From the NCBI RefSeq assembly GCF_018687715.1, contig NC_056765.1, positions 30,340,254 to 30,404,253 of the forward strand: a DNA stretch of 64,000 bases, in the 5' to 3' direction. The DNA is from Carya illinoinensis. Taxonomy: Eukaryota; Streptophyta; Magnoliopsida; Fagales; Juglandaceae. A program made the translations under genes and the position numbers. Shown in pieces: positions 23,273 through 34,680 of this stretch (its first letter is position 1; every line of letters starts with the position of its first letter). Under the pieces are notes generated by a model. It saw only the letters and a program-made list of their open reading frames with translations. It did no database searches and was not told where the DNA came from.

Positions 23273-24320
23273 ATTTGTTGAACGAAACCCAAGCAAGATG
23301 GAACTAAGCATTCTCAATGGTTTCTTTCTTATCATTTACAATACATCACCAAATTTAATTTTTTAATGACTTTTATAATATATCATATATCAGCTTATCT
23401 ATTTTTTTATATAATTTAAATAATATTTTTTATTCTTTTTAAATATTTTTTTGTACCAATAAATTTGCAATATCTATATATATATTTTATATTTTTATAT
23501 ACAATGTAATATAATTCAGTCCTATACACACAAAATAAAAATATATAAGCCAGATAAAAATTAAAAATAAAATCAAAATATGAAAAAATTGGTTAAAAAA
23601 TATTTCCAAGATATGTTTTAGAAGAAAATGATATAGATGCGTTTGAAATGATGAACAATAAAAAATAAGTTACTTACATGGTAAAAATCAAAGTAAAAGA
23701 AAATGAGGGAGTACATGAAATATATATAATAAAAAAATGTTTACATGGTGAACAGTACCTGCTACATATAGTGTGTTACTGTATCTAATTGTATTTTACA
23801 TTTCCTTTTACATAATTGGATTGAACTTCTTTTATGAGCAATTCTTTAAACAATTTACATTTCTTGTATAATATATAAGCTATTGAGAATGCTCTGGACC
23901 TAATTATAATAGAAAGCTATGATAATCAGTTACCCATCTGGCCATTGATCATCAAAATGTTCTGGGATTACTGTGTAGCAGTTCTCTATATATATAGTTT
24001 TCGAGACAAAAGAAATCATGTCAAATATTGTATGCAAATGTATATATATACTTGGTCAACTGTATAAGGACCGGAGCCTATGCATGCATGAGCAGCAGCT
24101 CAAATCTGCAATATTTATCACCCATTATCAATAGACAGGAAATTATTAATATATCCAACTTCATCAGAGTTCTCAAATATTATTAATTTTTGAATGAGTA
24201 CGTTGTACTAAACCTCATAAATCATCCAAGTAGCTATATGCAGACAGTAGTGTCGACGTATATGCATGCTGGTGTTGAAATTAAATTTGAAAGATTATTA
24301 ATTAAGAGAAATACTTTTTG

Positions 24321-24510
24321 CAGTCGGGAAATGTAGTCGGCGTGCAATCGTGGAGAAAAAAGTGAATTAATATAGGACTTACATGAAAAAAAAATTATTT
24401 TTATAACTTTTTTTTATTCATGTAACTCCCCCTGAATATAAAATAATTTTTTTATAATTTTTTTATTCATTCCGTACAACCGACTGCACGCCGATTGCAT
24501 TTACCGACTG
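24321..24510. mobile_element. MITE-like element with 30-bp inverted repeats
   Basis: Terminal inverted repeats at 24321-24350 and 24481-24510 match at 26 of 30 positions, both starting CAGTCGG and sharing TCGGCGTGCA. The inner 130 bp is very T/A-rich. It is too short to code for anything. A distant relative lies at 42505-42675. Confidence 0.7.
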
Positions 24511-26295
24511 TATCTAGCAAAGCCAATTAATTAAATCCAATCGGGACGCGCGATCGATGTTCGATCCTCTGAGTTTGAAGAGCTTGATATCGAAAAGTTA
24601 AGGGGGCGCAATTAATTAAATAAATAAGGTTTCATCCTCTCTTTTTTTGTTTTAATTTTCTCATCAAATAAGTAATATATATATCTAATGATCATATAAA
24701 CTCCCACGTCTAAACCAAAACCCAATATATGGAAATGTCAGCATTGTTTGCGCTTCGAAAAAGTTCTCTTAACTCGTTTCAGCAGCCAAGACGACGTGGT
24801 ATGCATGACATCACTATAATCAAGACATTCTTATTCTAAGAACTGCCTTAAGCTATATATATATATATATTTCAAATAAATGTTTTAATTACAATAAAAA
24901 TAAATTCACAAACTAATGTGACTTTATGTAGTATAATTTTAAATTATAAAATTATTTTTATTATAAAGTAGATCATACATATATTATAAAATCATGTGAT
25001 CAGTCTATGAGTTTAATTTTATGCGATCTTTTCGTGGCTATATATATTAATAACACTTCTCATTTTCAAAACCAATCTCTTCAGGTTCCTAAAGGTAGTA
25101 GTAATAAATCAGACATCCTTAATTTATTTACACATTTATTTGAACGAGAGAAGTTTTATATCTATAAAGAGATATTACAAAAATAAGTTTGCATGTTGTA
25201 TGTTGTTGTAACTTAATATGCACTACAACATATGCTATTTTTTGCCGCGCTCGATAGTCGCCGTAACAACTACAAAAACTATGACTAAAATCACTTTTCA
25301 GCAGTTTTTACATCGCAGATGAAACGCTAGGATTTAGGCGTGACATCTGCTCTGATACTCGCCGCAATGATGTCGCTGAAGAATATGGCATCTTCCTGTT
25401 GATCTACCTGTCGAGAATGGGGAGCATAGTAACTTCCGCTATTGACAGCAACTCAAGTCGAGCCAGCACCGCTAAGGCTTTCCTCTTTCTTGCGAGCGTG
25501 CATTCGTTGCGGACTAAGGCCACCGCGTTCGACGATTTACAAGATGCAGATCATATCTTTTCGTGACGCATGTTTCTCGCAGAGAAATTGGACCGGCGAT
25601 TTAAGATCGGCGGGCAAACTATGGCTAAAAGACCCAATGGCCGAAGGTGAAAATCTTCCCCAAATTTCTTGCGATAAACACTCACCGGATTCTTGCGTCT
25701 TTCTCGCGGGTGTGAGGTTGCTACAATCAACGGCGGACTGGTTCATCGTGGCCAGCAACAATTATCGACGACTACCCCCAACTAATGCTCCGACGCTAGG
25801 TATTAGTTTTCTTGGCGACCCTTTTTTCCCCTGAATTTTTTTTTTTTTCACATTTGCTAATCAAAATTGGGTGTAAATTTAATGGCAATCGAAAATCTCC
25901 CACATCATTAAAACTTTTCACACTCAAATTAACTGGAAGTGTTAATTTGGCACTAATTAAATTCCTGTAATTAATCTTGCTATTTTGCTCCTCCCAATCG
26001 ATATTGTACTCATGCTATGGATTATTTGACACTTTATTACCAATCAACTCTGTTTTCTCATATTGGGTTCTGGTTTATATAGAGTTACTTTTCACACACA
26101 ATTATGCACGTATATATCCTCTTCAACACTGGTCTTGATTGAATCTGGTTTTGCAACTTTGTTTATATATTCTACCACACACTTGAATCAGGTTATGCAC
26201 ACATGATGAATATCAGCACATATAGGCGCCTATATATATAGGCATCAGTGTGTTTATATCAGAGTGACAGAGAGGAGATTGCATATCTTCGTGAG

Positions 26296-26326
<31 letters not shown>

Positions 26327-26837
26327 CTCTATTTATCAACCATGCAAGTATAGAACACCTTCTGAAAATAGCAGTATGTCAAGTATCAAACTGTTAGATA
26401 TTACTCTTTCCTTCAATTTTGTCCATAACTTAGTTTAGCAATGAGAGGGAAATTGTCATCCATACATATCATTTCAACATGTCAGCAGTCATATATACTA
26501 TAATTCCTTTACAAATACATACCCCATATACAAGGGGGTAGAAATTTGAACACATTGATATTTGGGATCTGGGTAGCACATCTAAGCTGGACCACACTAT
26601 TGGAGGCAAAAAATTGACCTGTTCCAATACACAACAATGGAATGAAAATCAGTATGCGTAAATATTACTTTGTATAACTTTTTAAGTTTTGCAAATTTCA
26701 CATCTTCATGTGAAATTTTTTGTACAATTCAACTGCCAAAACCCATACAAATAATGTGCTTATTGTGTGCTGGGCAACCTTAAAGTCATTTACACATTTA
26801 TTCCTCAATCAGCTAGAAATTAGTCTCATTTTTCCTT

Positions 26838-26970
26838 CATTACAAGAAATTGACTTATGACATTCAGATTCAAGTGTCTTTACAGGAAATGCACAACTGC
26901 AAACATGTGTATCATGATACAACCACTGATACACATTATGTCATTTTTCATATTCATTTTGTTTGTAGTG
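26838..26970. mobile_element. Possible short CACTA-like insertion inside the larger one
   Basis: Starts CATTACAAGAAAT and ends TTTGTTTGTAGTG, giving roughly matching inverted ends about 133 bp apart. No clear 3-bp duplication is seen, so this is tentative. Confidence 0.3.
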
Positions 26971-27297
26971 GAATTTGATGGATGTTATTTGCTTTTTACA
27001 TTACTGTCCACGGAGCCATGAACAACCTTTCACTCACTACCACCTTGCTAGTGCAGCTCGCTTCTAACATTTCTGTCCTTGTAATACAAGATCCCTGTGA
27101 TGTATATATAACCAATGTAGAGGGTCAGCAAAACTGTGATTACTACATAATGGCAAAGTAGTTATATTGACATATATCTATAGCACTATAGATAATTTGA
27201 GTGTAGGCAATAATTAAGTATGGTGGTCATACAAAGCACTAAGCATGCCTAGTTATTATACATGTAAAGGCAAAAATTAGTTAGGATTAGATGACTA

Positions 27298-27383
27298 AAT
27301 GATAAGGTTTATCTTATCATTATTTGATTAAATTTGGATGAATGATAAGGTTTATCTTATCATTATTTGATTAAATTTGGATG
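27298..27383. repeat. Exact 43-bp tandem duplication with an internal palindrome
   Basis: Two identical 43-bp units, 27298-27340 and 27341-27383. Each starts with the perfect inverted repeat AATGATAAG, GTTTAT, CTTATCATT, which could form a 9-bp stem with a 6-base loop. Confidence 0.9.
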
Positions 27384-27399
27384 AATGTAAAATAAGTAT

Positions 27400-28195
27400 T
27401 GATTTGTATCTAAATAATATTGAGTCTATCTAGAAGTCTTAGGTGTTGTTTAGATAAGTCTTTGAGGTTAAAATCGAGTTATGAAAGATTGGCATTTATC
27501 CAGAAGAAAACTGAATAGAGTTTAGTCAATAACAGAAGATGTTATCGCGAAATGTTAGCAGTCTGTCGGAACACGTTTTCGCGTCTGTTGCTAACTGTCA
27601 GCAGAGTCCTACTATGACTAGAACTCTTTACAGACTTTCTATTTAAAGGGATTCAGTTTTGTATCTTTTTAAGGACTTTGAGCCACGAATTTCAGAGAGG
27701 ATATTCTGAGCATTTATGAGAGAAAATTCACTTGAGAATTTTCATGGAATTTTTCATATCTTCTTGAGTGTGATCATGCTTTGAGTGTGAAGGAACATCT
27801 ATTGGATTTCAGCCTCTGGAGTTCCAGAAGGGAAGTTAACATTTGAAGATCGCCAAAGGTTCTGGCTGCTACTGCGGTAGAAGACAAACAGGTCGTTTGT
27901 CTAGGCAAGTAAGAGAGTCAAATTGCAAAGATTTTGTAATTGATTATTGCTTGTAATTTTTCTTCAAATAATAAGATTGACTTTCCTGAGTTTGGCTGCC
28001 CCGTAGGGTTTTACCTTTAAAGGATTTTTTAAAAGGTTTCCCTTCGTAACCAATCGTTGTGTCTTGCAAGTTTGATTACTTATTTTAAAGTATTTGATTC
28101 GTTTAATAATTTTGATAATTGAGATCTAACTTATTTGTTTAAGGAAATTGGTAGACAATTTCGTAGTTTTACAAAGGTACGTTGGGGATTTCAAT
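27400..28195 (+). mobile_element. Possible solo-LTR-like segment inside the CACTA element
   Basis: The segment around 27640-28080 reads like the R-U5 part of a plant copia LTR. It has a CTATTTAAAGGG-type block, an AATAATAAGATTGA-type polyadenylation region near 27968, and the run GGCTGCCCCGTAGGGTTTTA followed by AACCAATCGTTGTGTCTTG. The boundaries and target duplication could not be set, and no internal retrotransposon sequence is next to it. Confidence 0.35.
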
Positions 28196-28843
28196 ATAAA
28201 AAGGGTAGTAGGGTATAACTAAATCTATGTATGCCAATTGTAGAGAGTATAATGTACTATAATAGGCCACTAAGTAGAGAAGCATGCTGAATACTCAAGT
28301 TTATGTGTTGTTAAAATTGGGAAACATAGTAAAAATCATTACCCAAAGAAAAGATTAATTAATTATAATCTATATTTATATAACCATCACTACTGAGTTT
28401 AAAATTGGCCAATAATACCCATTGTTCGTGCACCCAAACCACATTACCACTCATGGGCTGGGATTTCTCATTGGGTATTTTTAGTCCATTTCGAAGACAC
28501 AATAAAACCGAACTTGGTAATCCCCATCCTTCAACCTCTATTTCAATGTGAACCGATATTTGTCCTAAAAACAAATCGTGGTTTTCCTAAGTTATAACAT
28601 ACAATTCATCATGTGGGTAGTTTAAATCAAGACAAATTCTTACATACAAAAAATGAAAAGCAAATATTCAACCAAAATCATATGTACTGAATGACAGAGA
28701 ATGGATCGAAAAGGTAGAGAGACAGAGAGCATATCGCAGGTTGTATAGTCTGGCCATCGGCTGGTGCGGCAACATGGTGGGCAACAAATCACTCTTGGTG
28801 GTGATCGGCGAGAGACAAGAAGGGCCGGAGTAAGAGTTATATT

Positions 28844-28847
<4 letters not shown>

Positions 28848-28927
<80 letters not shown>
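28848..28927. repeat. Long (GA)n microsatellite
   Basis: About 40 uninterrupted GA units, the longest microsatellite in the window, inside the right part of the CACTA element. Confidence 0.95.
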
Positions 28928-28932
<5 letters not shown>

Positions 28933-29537
28933 ACGGAGAGAGAAACACCAAGCTGATTGCAGGGAAGATGATGCGAACCAGCGGCAAGAATTTCACGGTG
29001 CCGATCTGTGGCTACAATTGGCGTGAGGAGATCACCGAAATATGAGCAAGAGTGATGGCAAGAAATCCCAGAGAAATATCAGGAATGAGGGGAAACCCAC
29101 GAGCGGTGCCTCATCGAAATTCCTAGGAAATGAAAATATATATAGTCTACTTATAATAGCAGCGACATCTTGACGTTAAAAGATTTCAGATATGTGAGAA
29201 ATTTCTTGCGGTGACCTTGATTGCCGTACGACCCCCGATTTCCCACAATTGAAGTCACTGTCGGCTTATGAAGAAAGCCGTTAACTGTTGCGGCAAATTA
29301 CTGTCGCCGCTGTAGCTCCTTCATAGCTGCGGGTCCCCAAATTGCCGTAGAATGATCCCAACTACGGCAATTCAAAATAGCTGCAACCATATCTTGCCGC
29401 AAAGCAAGATATTTTGATCGCGCTTCAGTAACTCCCTTAGAACTTATCTACCCATCACGAAGTCTTTGAAACTATCGACGGAGTTTTCATCCCTGGTGGA
29501 AAAAACGCCGCAATTGGCCATAAATGTTGTAGTGATG

Positions 29538-31024
29538 ATATGAAAATTCTATTTTATATCAAATATTTTTTTGCAATTTAAAGTATCAAATCAAATTATA
29601 TTAGTTTATAAGTGTTTTTTTTTTGTAAGTAATACTACTAGTACTACAATAGCATAAGAAATCTCCATCCAAAGTTCAATTATCCATCAAATTAAGTCTC
29701 ATCTCATGATTGTTGCCATTTCCATATGTATAAATGTTACAATGTATACTCATTATTACTTTGAATTTGTAAAAGGAATGAGAAATTGAGTTGTGTGCCC
29801 AATCAAACTATTATTTAAGAACTTGATTGCAACGTACGACTTGGGAAAAGCTCAAACAATATCAATCGCCCCATCGATGTTTAACTTAATTATCAAATCA
29901 ACATAGATTGGGGGCCGGTGACCCCAAAATGATCTAGATAGTTACGATATAGAATATTATTAGTTCTAGACCATCCTAACAATGATATATATTGTCAATC
30001 GATGCATGTGGCCAGTTGGCGCTTAATGCATGGTTGACACATCTATTAGAATTAAGTGCATTCAAAGAAAGGAAAAGTGTATATATATATATATATATAT
30101 CCGTCACTCATTTATAGAACATAGTGAAATAATAAATGGTATTATGGACATGATAATTATAGTTATAATAAATTTAAAAGGGTTTATAGTACTTGGAGTG
30201 AGTGAGAAAGGGAGGCCTGCGGGGAGATCAGGTAGGCCAGCAGGGCATGCAAGAAGGTGATCAAAGAAAAAAAATTATATAGTTTTCAAATAGCTAGAGA
30301 CAACCACTTGCATATACTCTCGATAATTGGATCAGCTAGCTTCTTAACCTCCTTATAAGAAAATGAACATGGATTATCAACCATGCGTACATGTTATTAA
30401 TAAACTAATAGAATATGCAAAGGGCATGTGCATGGCATTGTCTTGTTTTCTGCAATAGATATAGGGCATAAAATAATCACTTAATTTAAGGAAGTAGGTA
30501 TTAGAAACGCTAATGACATATAGTGATCCTAGATTGGAGGGAGCAAGGAGACCTTCTGAAATTTGATTTTGTTTGTTCATTCAGTCATACTAGGATTCTT
30601 TTGAAGCTTAAGGCGATGGAAATCATTTGTTTATAAACTGCAACTTGGATCTTATGTGCGGGCCAGGAAATGTTTTGTTTGTGTTATAAACAAGTGACCA
30701 TAATCATTATCATCATTCAAGCCCAGTAAGAAGAAGATAATGATATAATTTTCAGGCCTGCATGATGATCTTTTGATTGGAATATTCGAACACATGCAAA
30801 TACATTAAACACGTACGATTGCATGCATGCAGTTGTACTATGCGTACACATATTAAGCAAATAAGCCAAGTACTACATACATATATTTCTAAGATTAAAC
30901 GTCGAAGGAATTACAAACTAAAAAGAAAAGAAAAGAGGAAATGAAAGTAAAAAAAAAAAAAAAATCCGTCCAAGAAGTACTTAGAGATTTATCTAATGCG
31001 TTAGTACGTACGTACTAATTATCC
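29538..31024. other. Intergenic, no gene seen
   Basis: AT-rich with an AT tract at 30080-30100 and no recognised exon or transposon end before copia element III. Confidence 0.5.
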
Positions 31025-31028
31025 ATGC

Positions 31029-31397
31029 TATTAAGGCATCTCGCCCAGCTGCAGCAGCACAAGCATCTGCCCCTCACCTGGCAGCAGCAGTGCAACGCAC
31101 TACACCTGCCATGCACGGCACACGCAGTACAGCACAGAAAGAATTATCTGGAATCTGTATATTCTAGACTATAACCGAATGTAATTGCTAGAGTGACATC
31201 TGTACGTCAAAATATGATAGGAATCAAAAGGAATCAAAGTTATATATTATGGAAAGTGTCTATATATAGAATGATGTAATACAATTTCAAGCAATAAGAA
31301 AATGATGGGAATCCGAAAGCTTTTCTAAAAGCCTGCTCTGTGTTAGACATTTCCTCAAAACACTTTATGCCTTTCCTACTCTGTCTATTATTTAGTA
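31029..31397 (+). repeat. 5' LTR of copia element III
   Basis: 369 bp, starting TATTAAGGCATC. The usual terminal TG/CA is not preserved. It is similar to 41500-41859 over its whole length, including the shared block CTATATATAGAATGATGTAA. Confidence 0.85.
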
Positions 31398-31439
31398 TGG
31401 TATCACGAGTCTCTTGACTAACGTCTCCCTCCTTTCCTC

Positions 31440-32131
31440 ATGGCCAACTCTGATAAACCCACCACTTCACCCACTGCTCATTCCATCCTTTCTTCCTCCA
31501 CAAACTTCATCAACATTAAGCTCACCATCGATAATTTCCTCCCCTGGAAAACCCAAATTGTTCCTTTCTTAAAAGGTCATCAACTTTTTGGATATATTGA
31601 TGGATCTATTCCTACTCTCACAGCCTTCATTGATGGCTCTCGCAACCCTGCCATGCTCAACGGGTTTTACAGGATCAACTTCTCATCTCCACCACAAACT
31701 CATCCTTATCAGACTCGGTTCTAGCTAGCTCAAGTTCTAGAATTTTCTACCTCCCATGAAATCTGGACTACCCTTCAAAATCTTTTTTCAACCAAATCAA
31801 ACGCCCATATCATCCAAGCACAATATCAACTTGCTACTCTTAGGAAAGGACCTGAAATCATCACCGAATATTATAACAAGCCAAAATCCCTTTCTTCCTC
31901 ACTGAGTGCGGTAGGTCATACATTGACCGATCAGGAATTTTCCATTTATCTTTTTGCTGGACTTGGGACAAAATATGAGTCCCTTGTCACTTCTATAACC
32001 AGTCGCCTAGATCCTCTTTCACCCCCATCAAATCTATAGCTTCCTCCTTAATCACGAATCTCGTCTAGCTCATCAGACTAAGGCTTTGCTTTCAGGTACT
32101 CACTTTTCTGCTAACACAACTACTTCAAATA
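31440..32131 (+). pseudogene. copia III gag, 5' part, broken by element IV
   Basis: ATG at 31440 opens a gag frame with NIKLTIDNFLPWKTQI and LKGHQLFGYIDGS. A frameshift and a stop follow near 31722. The gag continues in another frame as EIWTTLQNLFSTKSNAH and DQEFSIYLFAGLGTKYESL. Element IV starts at 32132 and cuts the gene. The remainder resumes at 37967. Confidence 0.85.
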
Positions 32132-33014
32132 TGTTATAAAAAACCAGCTTCTGTTATAAAAGCTTAGCTTATTGTGATAATAAACAAAACCAGTTATGAA
32201 TATAAAAAAACCTTTCGGGCTGTTTAAAACACTGTGTTTTGAATCCAAAGAAAAAACTCAGATGCAAGAATCACAATAACCTCAGATTGACATCAACTAC
32301 AATATCGAAAACAACAGTATACCAATACATGACCATATCATCAATATATATACAGAAAGCTATTTACTCGCATGCTATACAGATTCACAAGATAATCTAT
32401 CAAAATATAACAAGATGCAAATATTATCAATAAAGAATATGAAAGAATATTAAAGACTATGAAAAACAAGAAAGAACACACCAATATACGTGGTTCGACC
32501 CTAATGGTCTACGTCCACGGCATGAATGGGTCTCAGAGCTCTTTATTGATGAACAATACTTCACAAAGAAGCCTCAGTACATTTAGAGTAACAAGATCCC
32601 TCTCAGAAAACACCAGAAATCACTCAGATTTCTTCTCTCTACAAGGAAACCAAGAAAACCCTAAAATCCCTCTCTGTTTTCTCTCCCGAGCTCTCTGTCT
32701 CTCAAAGCAGCCGCTTTGTACAAAAGGAAAAATGAATCAATCCAAAAACTAGGTTTACACCGTATCGCTATGTATAAGGCTATGTACAAGAGATGTCAAC
32801 ACGTGTAATGATCCAGCGGCTCAACCCTCAGACCTTCGGCAAGGATGCACGGGCTAGCTCACGTGATCAGGCAGCTTAATAGCCTTAACTTGAAAGGTCC
32901 AGATTTTGCCACTTGTCCACCATCCATTTAATAAACACTTCAAGAGAACATAAAGCAGATTAAATGGTACGTATCATATAAATGTATTGACAACTATATA
33001 CTATATATATTACA
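32132..33014 (-). repeat. 3' LTR of copia element IV
   Basis: 883 bp, adjacent to the AAATA duplication on its left. Frames inside it that look open on the plus strand (for example 32459-32752) recur in the other LTR and are not genes. Confidence 0.9.
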
Positions 33015-33091
33015 AATCTCCACCTTGGCAAACATTTATTTACCAGAAAAAAAAATTTCCTCATCATTGGCTCATTCCTGCATTGTCCCCT

Positions 33092-34680
33092 CTAATGGGG
33101 ACTTATTCTAGACTCCATACCAACTAAGTTCAAACAGTGTCTGAACTTAGACCAAGGGACTGACTTGGTCATCATATCTGAGGGGTTATCCTCAGTTAAG
33201 ACCTTCTCCACACTTACTAGCTTAGATTCTATAGCATCCCTTACAAAATGAAGCCTTACATCAATATGTTTTGATCTTTCATGAAAAACTTAGTTTTTAG
33301 CTAAGTGCAGTGTGCTTTGGTTGTCACAGTGTACTGTGATATTTTCATTAAAAATATTTAACTCACTAGCTATTCCTTTAAGCCATATGGTCTCTTTAAT
33401 GGCTTCTGTCAATGCTATATATTCAGCTTCTGTGGTGGACAATGCCACCACAAATTGTAAGTGTGACTTCCAGCTAATAGCCCCCCCAAAAGCAGTAAAC
33501 ACATAACCAGTCAATGACTTTCTAGTGTCTATGCTACCAGCATAATCAGAGTCTACAAAATCTGCCAGTTCACACCCCTTCTTCACATTGTTCCCAAAAA
33601 TAATCCCCAAGTTAGTAGTACCAGCTAGGTATCTTAATACCCATTTAATGGCCTGCCAATGAGGTTTTCCTGGGTTTCCCATAAATCTACTAACCACACT
33701 CATAGCATATGTTAAGTCAGGTCTGGAACAAACCATTGCATACATTATACTTCCCACCATGCTAGCATACGGGATTTGTTGCATAAAACAAATATCAGAG
33801 TCTGTTTTTGGGGCCTGATCTAAGGACAGTTTGAACTGCTGTCCTAAGGGTGTAACTACAGGCTTTACTTGTTCCATACCAAATCTAGAAAGAATTTTAG
33901 AGATGTAATTTTTCTGAGATAAGAATAGCAACCTAGCATTTCTATCTCTTTCAATTTCCATTCCTAAAATTTTCTTAGCAGAGCCCAATTCCTTCATTTC
34001 AAATTCTGACTTCAACATGTTTTTAACTTGATCAATTAAAACAGTGTCTTTACAAGCTATCAACATGTCATCAACATATAAAAGGAGATAAACAAATATT
34101 CCTTTTTCTTCCTTGTAATAGACACAACTATCATAGCAGCTTCTTTTAAAATTATTGTTAATCATGTGTGTATCAAATCTATTATACCACTGCCTAGGTG
34201 ATTGTTTAAGACCATATAAAGATTTTTTAAGTAGACACACTTGATTACTTTTAATTTCATTTGTAAAGCCTTCAGGAGGCTGCATATGAATTTCTTCCTC
34301 AAGTTCTCCATGCAGAAATGTAGTTTTAACATCTAGCTGTTCTAAATGCAGATTTTCATAAGCAGTATAAGCTAACAGTAGCCTAATTGAGGTATGTTTA
34401 ACCACTGGAGAGAAGATTTCATTGAAATCTATTCCTTCTCTCTGTGAAAATCCTTTGGCTACAAGTCTAGCCTTATACCTGGTCCCTTCTACCCCTGGTA
34501 TGCCTTCCTTTTTCTTAAAGATCCATTTGGATCCTATAAGTTTTACCCCCTTAGGTTTAGGTACTAAAACCCAGGTTTTATTTTTATTTAGAGATTCCAT
34601 TTCCTCTTGCATAGCAAGAATCCATTTTGAAGAATCCTTGCTATTCACTGCCTCTTTATAGGTCCTAGGTTCTTGTAAAC
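33092..34680 (-). pseudogene. copia IV reverse transcriptase-RNase H part
   Basis: This frame is shifted by one base relative to the upstream part. It covers the reverse transcriptase (TWVLVPKP, LLYVDDMLIA, KKSLYGLKQSPRQWYNRF) and most of RNase H (DSDYAGSIDTRKS, TTEAEYIAL, CDNQSTLHLAKN). A stop at about 33290-33292 directly follows HLAKN. The same frame then continues with [20 protein letters not shown] to a natural end near 33092, so a single point mutation cut the last 65 or so codons. Confidence 0.9.

Larger units (their letters stand above)
22308..25217. other. AT-rich intergenic DNA with MITE-like copies
   Basis: No coding exon was recognised. It holds the two MITE-like elements listed at 23065-23272 and 24321-24510 and several short AT tracts. 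Confidence 0.5.
25221..29534. mobile_element. Non-autonomous CACTA (En/Spm) transposon
   Basis: The left end begins CACTACAACAT and the right end finishes ATGTTGTAGTG, so the terminal inverted repeats start with the CACTA signature. A 3-bp ATG flanks it at 25218-25220 and 29535-29537, the duplication size typical of CACTA elements. Both ends carry subterminal GCCGC/GCGGC-type motifs in both orientations, such as TTGCCGCG, TCGCCGTAA and CGCCGCAA on the left and TTGCGGCAAA, TTGCCGTAG, TTGCCGCAAA and CGCCGCAATT on the right. No transposase was recognised in its 4314 bp. Inside are other insertions listed separately. The orientation is not defined. Confidence 0.88.

Noticed and set aside
25442..25834. 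130-codon plus-strand open frame in the left part of the CACTA element
   Set aside because: No motif, no family recognised, and it lies in the GC-richer subterminal repeat region of a transposon, where open frames arise by composition.
28359..28574. 71-codon minus-strand frame in the CACTA element, tested as a transposase or DUF4216 exon
   Set aside because: No conserved block of CACTA proteins could be matched.
32239..32752. Plus-strand frames of 64 and 97 codons
   Set aside because: They lie in the LTR of copia element IV and recur almost unchanged at 37189-37700 in the other LTR. They are LTR sequence, not genes.
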